From assembly GCF_005502745.1 (NCBI RefSeq), contig NZ_SCNL01000014.1, positions 35,057 to 99,056 of the forward strand: a DNA stretch of 64,000 nt, read 5' to 3'. This document shows, piece after piece, positions 1 through 7,926 of this stretch. The stretch's first letter is position 1, and each line of letters opens with the position of its first letter. The translations under genes were made by a program, and so were the position numbers. The notes below the pieces were generated by a model. That model saw only the letters and a list, made by a program, of their open reading frames with translations. It searched no databases and was not told the DNA's origin. The stretch comes from Sphingomonas sp. 3P27F8. Lineage in GTDB: Bacteria > Pseudomonadota > Alphaproteobacteria > Sphingomonadales > Sphingomonadaceae.

Positions 1-196
1 AGCGCGGGTGGACGGCGATCGCTGTCGAACGGCCTGCTGAAGCATCTGCGCTGCAATCAGGCGCGCGGCGCGAGGCCGTCCACGGGGTGCGATGCGATCT
101 GGATGACCGTGGTCGCGGCACGGCTAGCCGAGCGCCCGCGCAGCCTCAAGTCGATCTTCAAAGGTGGCGCTCGAAATCCCGGATTCCCGGCGCGCA
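1..196. other. left-edge segment, no gene recognised
   Basis: The forward frame beginning at base 1 stays open to 285 but its product resembles no family I know, and it would run through the csbD terminator and into csbD on the opposite strand. It could be the 3' end of a gene starting outside the window. I see no convincing start site or conserved motif. Confidence 0.3.
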
Positions 197-230
197 AGGA
201 AAAGGCCGCCCCGGTTGCCCGAAGCGGCCC
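197..230 (-). terminator. terminator for csbD-like gene
   Basis: On the minus strand a GGCCGC stem (pairing 224-229 with 204-209) closes a 14-nt loop and is followed by TTTTCC. It lies 27 bases beyond the csbD stop codon, as expected for a Rho-independent terminator. Confidence 0.6.
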
Positions 231-256
231 GATCGTGTCATCGAAGGTCGGGGGGG

Positions 257-439
257 TCAGATATCGTCGCCGAGCGCGCCCTTGACCGATCCCTTGACGT
301 CCTGACCGGCGCCCTTGACCTTCTGCGCCTTGCCCTCGGCTTCGAGACTGGCGTTATCGGTCGCCTTGCCGATGCTTTCCTTGACGTTGCCGGCCAGCTT
401 GTTGCCTGCCGCCTTCAGCTTGTCGGTTGCTTCACCCAT
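257..439 (-). CDS. CsbD family stress protein
   Basis: A 60-residue hydrophilic protein beginning MGEATDKLKAAGNKLAGNVK, with the repeated Lys/Gly/Ala pattern of the CsbD family: small, intrinsically flexible proteins often induced by general or membrane stress, with no known biochemical activity. The reading frame extends upstream to 478, but the ATG at 439 is preceded by an AGGAG ribosome site and starts exactly where the family starts. The gene diverges from the large rightward block and has its own terminator. Length is typical for the family. Confidence 0.85.
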   Translation of the reverse strand: MGEATDKLKAAGNKLAGNVKESIGKATDNASLEAEGKAQKVKGAGQDVKGSVKGALGDDI

Positions 440-559
440 GATCGATCTCCTGTCGTGAAATATCAGGACTGAGAACACTTTGCGCGTGAGCGCGATCCGT
501 GCGGCCAGTCACGGCTGCACCATGAACGACCCTGCCTGCCGCCATCATCCCGGTCTGCC

Positions 560-613
560 GAGGGGGAGGAGAGAGAGAGGGAATCTGTCGAATCCATTGA
601 GGGAGACGACAGA
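560..613 (+). promoter_or_regulatory. leader: polypurine tract plus hairpin (1)
   Basis: An uninterrupted 24-nt purine run (560-583) is followed by TCTGTCG (584-590) and its exact complement CGACAGA (607-613); the second arm ends on the A of the start codon. Folding would bury the ribosome site GGGAGA. It belongs to a recurrent leader type in this window. Confidence 0.6.
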
Positions 614-1281
614 TGACCCGGTTCCAGCCCAGCCCACGCCCTGAGACGACACCCTGGGACGCACCCGACCGCGCTGACCAGGTCCTGCCCGGCATCTGGC
701 GCGTATCGACACCCAGTCATGGCGGATATGTCCTGTCGGACGAACGCCAGGCCGCGATGCCCGAGGCGCTGCGCCGCGACGATCCTTACTATGAGGAAGA
801 CGTCGATTACGCGCTGGTGCTCTACGCCTTCGGCAGCGAGTTTCGCCGCCTGCCCATTCCGGGCATCGCCCTGCAGGTCGAGAACGCGCGCCGTTCGGTG
901 CGCTGCTGGCATCCCGACCGCTGGACCGCGCTGACCGGCGAGGAAGTGTCGATCCACGACAGCCACGTCGTCCGCCGCCGCGCCGCCTATCAGGTGATCA
1001 TCGGCCAGTACGAGAGCGTCTCGGCGTCGGGTTCCTGGGCGGACTGGGTGCCCGAGGGCAAGGTCGGCTGCGTCTTCCGCCGTGTCGTCAGCGTCGATGC
1101 GCTCGGCTTCGCGCGCCACGAGGGCGCGCCGATCCACGGTCTCGTCGACAAGGACCGTTACGAACGCCGCCAGATGCCCGAGACGTTCGAGAGCCTCGAC
1201 GCGGTCCGCGTCGAAAGCACCGCCCCGATCTCCAAACAGGTCGACGCGAGCGCGCTCGCGCACCTCCTCCCCAGCGCCTGA
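613..1281 (+). CDS. DUF7007-like plasmid protein
   Basis: A 222-residue soluble protein with no signal peptide or membrane segment. Its middle part (about residues 50-190, with RSVRCWHPDRWTAL and the segment around SGSWADWVPEG) resembles a domain common on alphaproteobacterial plasmids and now called DUF7007; that assignment is from memory. No catalytic motif is visible. It opens a rightward series of accessory genes; the next gene starts 13 bases after its stop, so the two are probably co-transcribed. The start ATG is the second arm of a leader hairpin, which may restrict its translation. Function unknown. Confidence 0.6.
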   Translation: MTRFQPSPRPETTPWDAPDRADQVLPGIWRVSTPSHGGYVLSDERQAAMPEALRRDDPYYEEDVDYALVLYAFGSEFRRLPIPGIALQVENARRSVRCWHPDRWTALTGEEVSIHDSHVVRRRAAYQVIIGQYESVSASGSWADWVPEGKVGCVFRRVVSVDALGFARHEGAPIHGLVDKDRYERRQMPETFESLDAVRVESTAPISKQVDASALAHLLPSA

Positions 1282-1294
1282 AAGGACCGCCACG

Positions 1295-1849
1295 ATGAGC
1301 GTCTATCTCTATCTGTTCCACGGCCGCGCCACGCCCGACGAGGACGTCGAAGACTGGGGCTGCGAAGGCCCCGCGATCGGACCGCTCGACTATGTCCACA
1401 CCACCTATGGCAGCGAGGTGAAGATCCGCGGCGCGAAGGCGGTCCTGGAAAAGTTCTTCCCGAATTCGGAAATTCATTTCCACGACGGCTACGGCGAACA
1501 CGCCATTCAGCTCGCCGGCGACTGCTTGCCCTACGACGGCAAATTCTACGGTGACTGGTCGATCTGCACCGGGGATCGCTTGTGCTCGCCTGCCGCCTCC
1601 CGGGTCAAGCCGGTGTGCGACGACTGCGGCAGCGACAACGTCACCAAGGACGCCGTCGCGGCCTGGGATGAGCCCGAACAGGCCTGGGTGCTGCTCAGCA
1701 CCTACGATTCCACCACCTGCCAGGACTGCGAGCGCGAAAGCGACGACATGCTCGAATGGCGGACGCTCGATGGTGCGCCCGCTCCCGATCCCGACGCTCC
1801 CGCCATCCCAGCCAACGATCCGGCGCCCCCTGATGCCGACGCCGCCTGA
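1295..1849 (+). CDS. zinc-ribbon-like hypothetical protein
   Basis: 184 residues beginning MSVYLYLFHG; an upstream in-frame start at 1082 would overlap the previous gene by 200 bases and has no supporting ribosome site. The centre carries CDDCGSDN and, about 45 residues later, CQDCERES: two CxxC knuckles that look like a zinc ribbon. The C-terminus is a low-complexity Pro/Asp/Ala tail. The N-terminal part (DYVHTTYGSEVKIRGAKAV) is similar in style to other accessory-plasmid proteins but I cannot name it. Located between the DUF7007-like gene and the HerA-type ATPase, 16 bases before the latter. Confidence 0.65.
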   Translation: MSVYLYLFHGRATPDEDVEDWGCEGPAIGPLDYVHTTYGSEVKIRGAKAVLEKFFPNSEIHFHDGYGEHAIQLAGDCLPYDGKFYGDWSICTGDRLCSPAASRVKPVCDDCGSDNVTKDAVAAWDEPEQAWVLLSTYDSTTCQDCERESDDMLEWRTLDGAPAPDPDAPAIPANDPAPPDADAA

Positions 1850-1865
1850 CCCGGAGGACCACGCC

Positions 1866-3071
1866 ATGACCTGTGTCACCCCGATTCGCGCGCCCGAGGC
1901 CGCGGACAATCGCGTACCGCTCGGCCATCATTCGACCGGCACGCTCAGCCTCGACCTCGATCGCCTGCTTGCCGGACGCCTGCTCATCCAGGGCAGCTCC
2001 GGGGCGGGCAAGAGCAGGACCTTGCGCCGGATCATCGAGGAGGCGTTCGACTATACGACGCTTGCGATCGTCGACCCCGAGGGGGAATTCGAGAACCTCG
2101 CCCGCCATATCGGCGCGACCACGATCCGCGCGGTCGAACTCACCGCCGACGGGCTGACGGCCGCGGCGACGCGCAGCCGGCGACATCGGCTGTCGATGCA
2201 CATCGACCTCACCGACCTCGATCCCGACCAGCGGATCATCAAGGCAGCCGCGTTCTTTGCCGGCCTGGTCGGCGCACCGCGCGAGGACTGGGCGCATACC
2301 ATGCTGGTGTGCATCGACGAGGGCCATCTGCTCGCACCGCATGTCGCCGGTTCCGCGCTCGATGCCGATGCCCGCCGGCTCGGCGTCGCCACCCTGACCG
2401 ACCTGTGCGCGCGCGGCCGCAAGCGCGGTCTCGCCCCCGTCATCGCCACCCAGCGCCTCGCGAAGCTCTCCACCTCGGTCGTGTCCGAGCTGCAGAACGT
2501 GCTGGTCGGGCTCAACGTCTTCGACCGCGACATCGCGCGCGCGGCCGACCTGCTCGGCTTTCCCGCGCGTGACGCCGACCTGCTGCGCAACCTCGCCCCC
2601 GGCGATTTCTTCGCGATGGGTCCGGCGCTGTCGGCAACCCCGGTGCTGGCGCATATCGATCCCACCATCACCGAACATCTCGGCAAGACCCCGGAACTGC
2701 GTGCCGCCGCGTCCGTCGATGCCGACGAGGCGGCGAAGCTGCTCGATCTCGCGGGCCTGGCCGAGGTCGCGGACCACGGCCCCGCCATCGCCCTCAAGGG
2801 CACGCGCGCGCTCGACGCGTTCCTGCTCGATCCCGCTGCGACCGACGCGGCCGCGATCATGGACGCGCTGAAGCGCATCTCCCCCAACGCCAGCACCGCG
2901 CGCGACCTCGCACGGCACCTGTCGCTCGACGCCGAGCGCACCGACCGCGCGCTCAACCTCCTGTCGGCGATCGCCGCGGTCGACACCATGCCCAAGGGCG
3001 ACGACCGCATCGCCCGCCTGCATGCACGGCTGCGCGCGCGGCTGAGCGACGTCGCCGTGGTGTCGCTGTGA
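1866..3071 (+). CDS. HerA/DUF87-type P-loop ATPase
   Basis: A 401-residue ATPase. Walker A is GSSGAGKS (43-50), followed by IVDPEGEFENL (68-78), the hallmark of the HerA/DUF87 branch of the FtsK-HerA superfamily; Walker B is LVCIDEGHL (147-155) and ATQR (194-197) follows as in HerA-type motors. Family members pump or translocate DNA as hexamers, in end resection, conjugation or defence. The C-terminal 150 residues are helical and unrecognised. The start ATG at 1866 has GGAGG upstream. The stop overlaps the next start (GTGA), so it is translationally coupled to the multi-helix-turn-helix protein, suggesting a motor and its DNA-recognition partner. Which process it serves is not evident. Confidence 0.8.
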   Translation: MTCVTPIRAPEAADNRVPLGHHSTGTLSLDLDRLLAGRLLIQGSSGAGKSRTLRRIIEEAFDYTTLAIVDPEGEFENLARHIGATTIRAVELTADGLTAAATRSRRHRLSMHIDLTDLDPDQRIIKAAAFFAGLVGAPREDWAHTMLVCIDEGHLLAPHVAGSALDADARRLGVATLTDLCARGRKRGLAPVIATQRLAKLSTSVVSELQNVLVGLNVFDRDIARAADLLGFPARDADLLRNLAPGDFFAMGPALSATPVLAHIDPTITEHLGKTPELRAAASVDADEAAKLLDLAGLAEVADHGPAIALKGTRALDAFLLDPAATDAAAIMDALKRISPNASTARDLARHLSLDAERTDRALNLLSAIAAVDTMPKGDDRIARLHARLRARLSDVAVVSL

Positions 3072-4342
3072 CCGACCTCGCGCCCGATATCGTCGAGCTG
3101 GTCGCGTGTCCGAAGCTGCCCGAGCCGTGCGGGCGCCTGCGCGAGATGCCGTTCCGGCACGATGCCTGGACCCCCGACGAGATCGCCACGGTCGAACGCA
3201 TGTTCTGCGACGACGCTGCGATCGACGACATCGTCGCCGCGCTCGGTCGCGGCCGCGCCGGCGTGCGCGACAAGATCGCCAAACTGGGCCTGCGCCGCAA
3301 TTCGTCGCGTCCGTGGTCGACCGACGAAGACGCATGGCTCACCCGCGAATATGGCCTTCGCCCCACGGCCGATCTCGCTGGAGATCTCGGCCGCGCCTGC
3401 ACCAGCGTCTATGCCCGCGCGGGCGTGCTCGGGCTGACCGAAGGAAATCCTCCAAAATGGAGCGACTGGGAGGATGCCCAGCTGCGCGCCGGCTACGCGC
3501 AGGCGATCCCGATCGCACAGATCGCCACGCTGATCGGACGCCCGCTGTCCGGCACCGCGACCCGTGCCAACGCGCTCGGTTTGCGCCATCCCAACAAGCC
3601 CGCTGACTGGACCGAGGCCGAGGCGACGCGGGCGCTGACGCTGGCCGGGGAGGGGCTTCGTTATATCGCGATCATCGACATTCTCGCCACAGAGGGCTTT
3701 CCGCGCAGGACCAAGGCTGGCTTCGGGCCGCACCTGCGCAAGCTCGGCTATGGCCGGGGATGGGGCCGCAACTGGACCCCTGACGAAGACACACTGCTCA
3801 TCCGCGCCTATGCCGACGGGGCAAGCCTGACCCCGCTCACGACCAGGCTCGGCCGCACGAAATGCTCTATCCGCTGGCGCGCCGACTATCTCGGGTTGCG
3901 CGGCACACATGCCAACCGCGACGGGTTCCGGGGCGGGCCGGTGTGGAGCGACAATGATCTGGAAAGGCTGCGCGACCTTTACGGCACGATGCCGATGGAC
4001 GCCCTGGCGACGAAGATGGGTCGCACCAAGGCTTCGCTGTTCACGCGCGCGAACATCCTCGGCCTTGTCCACGGCTATCACCGGAAATGGACCGAAGAGG
4101 AGATCCGGGCGCTGCGCATCGCGCACGACTTCGGCGTCGCGCTGCCTGATGTTGCGGCAGCGATCGGCCGCAAATATCCAGCGGTCCACAAATATGCCGA
4201 AAAGCACGAGCTTCGCTTCTCGCGTCGCCCGCGCCGCGCAGCCCCCTGGACGCTCGCCGAAATTATCGCGCTCGATCCTTCGGGAACGGGCGTCACCGAC
4301 CATGTTGCCATCCCCGGCACAATCGATGAGGAAAAGCCATGA
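3068..4342 (+). CDS. protein of seven tandem Myb/SANT-like HTH modules
   Basis: 424 residues, starting GTG inside the ATPase stop codon. About seven repeats of 45-50 residues follow each other, each opening with W(T/S)xxE/D, a central G/L-rich helix turn such as IAxxLGR, and closing with xRAxxLGL. Openings are DAWTPDE, RPWSTDE, PKWSDWE, ADWTEAE, RNWTPDE, PVWSDND and RKWTEEE, with a truncated eighth (APWTLAE). This is the Myb/SANT or GcrA-like trihelical DNA-binding pattern. A chain of this length could read a long DNA site, or follow a motor along DNA. I know of no characterised bacterial protein with this exact architecture. It overlaps the next small gene by ATGA. Confidence 0.75.
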   Translation: MTDLAPDIVELVACPKLPEPCGRLREMPFRHDAWTPDEIATVERMFCDDAAIDDIVAALGRGRAGVRDKIAKLGLRRNSSRPWSTDEDAWLTREYGLRPTADLAGDLGRACTSVYARAGVLGLTEGNPPKWSDWEDAQLRAGYAQAIPIAQIATLIGRPLSGTATRANALGLRHPNKPADWTEAEATRALTLAGEGLRYIAIIDILATEGFPRRTKAGFGPHLRKLGYGRGWGRNWTPDEDTLLIRAYADGASLTPLTTRLGRTKCSIRWRADYLGLRGTHANRDGFRGGPVWSDNDLERLRDLYGTMPMDALATKMGRTKASLFTRANILGLVHGYHRKWTEEEIRALRIAHDFGVALPDVAAAIGRKYPAVHKYAEKHELRFSRRPRRAAPWTLAEIIALDPSGTGVTDHVAIPGTIDEEKP

Positions 4343-4524
4343 CGCCGCTTCGCCTCGCCCGCGATATCGCAACCGGCGCGCCGATCGACCGCGACACCCG
4401 GCGTGCCCGCCTCCTCGCGGCGCGGCGCTATGCGATCAACTCGGTCCCGCGTCGCGGTATCCTCAGCGGTCACTGGGACGCGGGCACCGTGGTCGGCGCG
4501 TTCCGCGACGGCAAGGCAGGCTGA
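4339..4524 (+). CDS. small hypothetical protein, coupled
   Basis: 61 residues, Arg-rich, starting in an ATGA overlap with the stop of the tandem-HTH gene, which is the main support for it being translated. Contains a short hydrophobic stretch (RYAINSVPRRGILSGHWD) and ends DGKAG. No family recognised. It is the last gene of the three-gene coupled set and is followed by a polypurine/hairpin leader for the GHKL ATPase. Confidence 0.55.
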   Translation: MTPLRLARDIATGAPIDRDTRRARLLAARRYAINSVPRRGILSGHWDAGTVVGAFRDGKAG

Positions 4525-4549
4525 CCAGGGCTCGGCCCGATGCGCCGAT

Positions 4550-4591
4550 GAAGGAGAGAGGGAGCGGGGAGGGAAGGCGTGACGGACGCCT
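4550..4591 (+). promoter_or_regulatory. leader: polypurine tract plus hairpin (2)
   Basis: A 28-nt almost pure purine tract (4550-4577, one C) overlaps the first arm of AGGCGT-GACGG-ACGCCT (4575-4591). The true ribosome site AGGAG and ATG 4618 follow 11 and 26 bases later. Confidence 0.6.
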
Positions 4592-4617
4592 GAGCCCTTT
4601 TCCAGGAGCGCACTCCC

Positions 4618-6315
4618 ATGATTCCCGCCACCATCGCGACCGCGGTCGCCCCCGAGACGATCGCCAAGGTCACGCGCCTGTTCAACAATACCGCGTTCGA
4701 CGTCATCTGCGAACTCCTCCAGAACGCGCGCCGCGCCGGTGCGACCGGCGTCGCGCTCGCGCTGAACGGCGCCGGCGCCGAGCACTTCCTGCACATCACC
4801 GATGACGGCCACGGCATCGCCGATCCGGTGAGCATCGTCACGCTCGGCCGCTCGGGCTGGTCCGACGAGACGCGCCGCGCCGAAGATCCCGCCGGCATGG
4901 GCGTGTTCAGCCTCGCAGGCCGCGACGTCATCATCCGCTCCTTCTCGAAACCCGACCGCCAGGGCTGGATGGCGCATATCCCGGCCTCGGCGTGGGAGAC
5001 GAGCCGCCCGATCGCGATCGAACCCGATCCGATCATGCGCGGCACCGCGATCACCGTGCGCGTGCCCGACGAGTGGCTGAAGACGCTCGAGCGCGACGTG
5101 GCCCGCGCCGCCAAACATTATCCGGTTCCCGTGACCTGGAACGGCGCGGTCCTTCCGCAGGAGGACTGGCTGAAGGACGCGGTCCATGTCGAGGAATGGT
5201 ACGGCGTGCGCATCGGCGTGTTCCAGAAACACCCCTCGCATTATTCCTCGCGCGACGGACGCCTCAACTTCCACGGGCTGACCATCCCGTGCGACCTGCC
5301 GTATGTTCAGGAAGTCGACCGGGGCGGCCACTGGATCGCGCGGGTCGACATCTTCGACGCGCCGCAAATCCAGCTCGTCCTCCCGGCGCGCAAGGAAGTG
5401 GTCGAGAACACCGGCATCGCCGCCCTGCGCGATGCGGTCCGGCTCGCGATCTACCGCGCGATCGAGGCCGCGGGGACGCACCGGCTGTCGGCGCATGACT
5501 GGCGCGAGGCGCGCTCGCTCGGTATCGCACTACCCGAAGCCGAGCCCTATCTGTTCGCATGGACCGCCTATGCGGCCGACAGCTCGCGCAACTACGAGAG
5601 CGGCGCACGCGTGACCGACACCGGCATGGTGCTGATGCCCGACTTCGATGCGCTGATCGGCCAACCCGCGCAGGCGGCGATCGCGAAGCATAATCCGTTC
5701 GGTGGTCCGCTGGTCGAGGCCCAGGACGCGTTCAAGGGCTATGGCTGGTACGATATCCTCGCCCGTGTCGAGGATATGCGGTTCCGCGTCACCCAGGGCG
5801 ACCGCACCTTCATCGTCTCCGACAGCCGCGAAGCCCCCGCCGAGGCGGAAAACGGTTGGGTCGAGGCTATCACGCTCGAGGCGACGATGAGCCACGCCGG
5901 CGCATTCATCGAGGTATCGACCGACGCGGATGTCGCCTTCGCACCCGACCAATGGTCGTGCAACTCGGTCGACGAGACGTCCGTCTTCGTCCGCCGGGGC
6001 AGCGAAATCACCGCGCTCGGCGTCGCCGACATCCTCGAAAGCGCGATCTTCTATGCCAGCGACGACAGCGATGCCGACAGCTACGATACGCAGCTCGAGC
6101 GCTTCCAGGCCGATGCCGCCGAACGAATCATCGGCCTGCTCGAAGGCGACGATGCCGCGCTTGAGAACCGCATTCGCGACAAGCTGGCGGGGCATTATTT
6201 CCTCGTCCCCGAGGACCGGACGGTCACCGTCGTCATCAATCGCGACCGGCTCGACGTGACGATCACGCCCCGCGCGGTTCCCGCCGCGCCCAAGGCCGCG
6301 GCGGAGGACGCGTGA
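4618..6315 (+). CDS. GHKL-fold ATPase (HSP90/MutL-like)
   Basis: 565 residues. The N-terminal domain carries the GHKL ATP-binding signature: ELLQNARRA (32-40, N box), TDDGHGI (61-67, G1 box) and PAGMGVFSLAGR (91-102, lid and G2 box). The rest (about 200-565) is a transducer-like and acidic region without named motifs. Family members couple ATP-driven dimer closure to clamp or chaperone actions; relatives on plasmids and in defence islands are uncharacterised. It has its own leader hairpin and is followed after one base by the next small gene, so it probably heads a transcript running through the modification genes. Confidence 0.8.
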   Translation: MIPATIATAVAPETIAKVTRLFNNTAFDVICELLQNARRAGATGVALALNGAGAEHFLHITDDGHGIADPVSIVTLGRSGWSDETRRAEDPAGMGVFSLAGRDVIIRSFSKPDRQGWMAHIPASAWETSRPIAIEPDPIMRGTAITVRVPDEWLKTLERDVARAAKHYPVPVTWNGAVLPQEDWLKDAVHVEEWYGVRIGVFQKHPSHYSSRDGRLNFHGLTIPCDLPYVQEVDRGGHWIARVDIFDAPQIQLVLPARKEVVENTGIAALRDAVRLAIYRAIEAAGTHRLSAHDWREARSLGIALPEAEPYLFAWTAYAADSSRNYESGARVTDTGMVLMPDFDALIGQPAQAAIAKHNPFGGPLVEAQDAFKGYGWYDILARVEDMRFRVTQGDRTFIVSDSREAPAEAENGWVEAITLEATMSHAGAFIEVSTDADVAFAPDQWSCNSVDETSVFVRRGSEITALGVADILESAIFYASDDSDADSYDTQLERFQADAAERIIGLLEGDDAALENRIRDKLAGHYFLVPEDRTVTVVINRDRLDVTITPRAVPAAPKAAAEDA

Positions 6316-6316
6316 C

Positions 6317-6511
6317 ATGGCGCGCTACAACCACGCCTACACGCTCGCCTTCAGCCTCGTCTCGAACGACGACAAGGGCCACGACGTCGATGCGCGCCAG
6401 CTGAAGGCGGCGCTGCTCGCACGGATCGAGAATCTCGACGAGGAGGGTAGCTGGATCGAGTCTGCCGGTGCGCCCTATGACACCTATCTAGAACCGGAGG
6501 AGGCGCCATGA
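6317..6511 (+). CDS. small hypothetical protein
   Basis: 64 residues starting one base after the GHKL stop and overlapping the next gene by ATGA, a placement that argues for translation. The sequence (MARYNHAYTLAFSLVSNDD, then an acidic C-terminus) resembles small plasmid proteins with a beta-strand start followed by a helix containing LKAALLARI. No function can be assigned. Confidence 0.6.
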   Translation: MARYNHAYTLAFSLVSNDDKGHDVDARQLKAALLARIENLDEEGSWIESAGAPYDTYLEPEEAP

Positions 6512-7473
6512 CCGGCGCGCCAGTTCCGGTCGTGCCGCTGGCGCCGCCGCCACCAGTGGTGCTGGCCTACGGCATCGGCGTCGACAGCACCGCGCTGCTG
6601 ATCGAGAAGCACGCGCGCGGCGAAGCGCCTGACCTCGTGCTGACCGCCGATACCTCGGTCGAGAAACCGGCGACCTACGAATATCTCGACGTGATCCGGC
6701 CCTGGATGCGCGACCGCGGTATCCGTTTCGAGCTGGTCAGCTATGTCCCGAAGCGATTCAAGCACTGGCCGCCCTATTACGGCATCCTCGAGATGTGCCT
6801 GACCAATGCCACGCTGCCGAGCAAGTCGCTCGGCGGGTCGAGTTGCAGCCTCAAATACAAGAAGGCGCCGCAGGACAAATTCCTGTCGACCTGGCAACCA
6901 GCGGTCGACGCTTGGGCGCGCGGGCAGCGCGTCGTTCGCCTGATCGGCTATGACGCCGGACCGCGCGACACCGCGCGCGCCAACCATGCGCTGTCGATCG
7001 ACGATCCGCTGTACGACTGCGAGTACCCCTTGCGCGAATGGCGATGGGACCGGCCCGACTGCGTCGCCCGCATCCAGGCCGAGGGTCTGCCGGTGCCACC
7101 CAAATCGGCGTGCTGGCTGTGCATCGCCAACCATCCGAGCGAAATCCGCGGCCTCCCGCAATGGTGCCTGCGACTCATCGTGCTGGTCGAGGCACGCGCC
7201 GCCCCGCGACTGCACACGGTCGAGGGCCTGTGGCGCAGATCGACCCGCGCGCGCCCGGGATCGATGACCGCCTTCATCCGCGACGAGCACCTCCTGCCGG
7301 CTGACGAGATCGACCGGATCATCCGCGATGCGCCGCTCGACCTCATCCGGTTCCAGGATGTCGCGGCCGTCATCCCGCTCGGCGAGCGCCCGACGATGGG
7401 CGACTGGCTCGACCGCTTCCATGCGGCCTTTCCCGAACGAGGCCGGGGACGAAGCGACGCGCTCGCCGCCTGA
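6508..7473 (+). CDS. PP-loop (PAPS-reductase-like) enzyme
   Basis: 321 residues. AYGIGVDSTAL (20-30) is a slightly degenerate PP-loop, the nucleotide-binding loop of ATP-pyrophosphatases and PAPS reductases that adenylate or thiolate substrates. Later cysteines, in the GGSSCSLKYKKAP segment and CWLCIANHPSE, sit where DndC-like proteins and phage PAPS-reductase-like proteins bind metal or an Fe-S cluster. It could activate a sulfur, amino or carbonyl group for base modification. It overlaps its upstream neighbour by ATGA and lies just before the DUF3768, DpdA-like and Mom-like genes. A canonical SGGxDS is not kept, so activity may differ from the sister gene at 11793. Confidence 0.7.
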   Translation: MTGAPVPVVPLAPPPPVVLAYGIGVDSTALLIEKHARGEAPDLVLTADTSVEKPATYEYLDVIRPWMRDRGIRFELVSYVPKRFKHWPPYYGILEMCLTNATLPSKSLGGSSCSLKYKKAPQDKFLSTWQPAVDAWARGQRVVRLIGYDAGPRDTARANHALSIDDPLYDCEYPLREWRWDRPDCVARIQAEGLPVPPKSACWLCIANHPSEIRGLPQWCLRLIVLVEARAAPRLHTVEGLWRRSTRARPGSMTAFIRDEHLLPADEIDRIIRDAPLDLIRFQDVAAVIPLGERPTMGDWLDRFHAAFPERGRGRSDALAA

Positions 7474-7516
7474 AGTCCCCGCCACCATCGCTATCGACCA
7501 AACGGAGGATCATCAC

Positions 7517-7876
7517 ATGATTTCGACCGCCACCGAAACGCGCCTCGAAGCCGTGGCCAGGCTCAACGACCGTTGCCGCCAGGGGTTCGACCGCACCGCG
7601 AAGATCGTCATGACGCGCGCGTGCCTCGGCGCGCTGTCGAACGGCACGCTCGCCTCGGAAGCCGTCGCCCAGGCGCATGTCCTGCAGGCGCTGCGCCGCT
7701 ACACTTTCCCCGCCGACTGTCCCGAGCGCGATCGCGGCCAGTTCGAGCTGTCAGGCGAGACGATACACTTCCGTATCGATTATTATGACGTGGCGCTGGA
7801 ATGGGGATCGGAAGACCCCGCCGACGCCAGCATCACGCGCCGTGTTCTCACGCTCATGCTGCGCGAGGATCTGTGA
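7517..7876 (+). CDS. DUF3768 domain protein
   Basis: 119 residues. The segment ARLNDRCRQGFDRTAKIVMT followed by RACLGAL matches the DUF3768 pattern (LND..R........T.G) found on alphaproteobacterial plasmids. The C-terminal part is beta-rich and acidic. Start chosen at 7517, preceded by ACGGAGG. The stop codon overlaps the ATG of a 15-codon frame that ends just before the DpdA-like gene. Function unknown for the whole family. Confidence 0.7.
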   Translation: MISTATETRLEAVARLNDRCRQGFDRTAKIVMTRACLGALSNGTLASEAVAQAHVLQALRRYTFPADCPERDRGQFELSGETIHFRIDYYDVALEWGSEDPADASITRRVLTLMLREDL

Positions 7877-7923
7877 TGCGTATTGTCGGAATGGCCGACA
7901 GCTATCAGCTAGCTGGCCGCTAG
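7876..7923 (+). CDS. 15-codon coupling frame (tentative)
   Basis: Reads MRIVGMADSYQLAGR and stops. Its ATG overlaps the DUF3768 stop (TGATG) and its stop is 3 bases before the next ATG, so it fills the whole gap between the two genes. The DNA contains a GTCGG-AATG-(G)CCGAC hairpin. It may serve to carry ribosomes across to the DpdA-like gene; it could also be chance. Confidence 0.3.
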   Translation: MRIVGMADSYQLAGR

Positions 7924-7926
7924 ACG

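Noticed and set aside
1695..3335. 546-codon minus-strand frame
   Set aside because: Same reason: shadow of the HerA-type ATPase gene, composition-driven.
2051..4372. 773-codon open frame on the minus strand
   Set aside because: Antisense to the HerA-type and tandem-HTH genes; open because of high GC and codon bias, Arg/Ala-rich low-complexity product, no motif.
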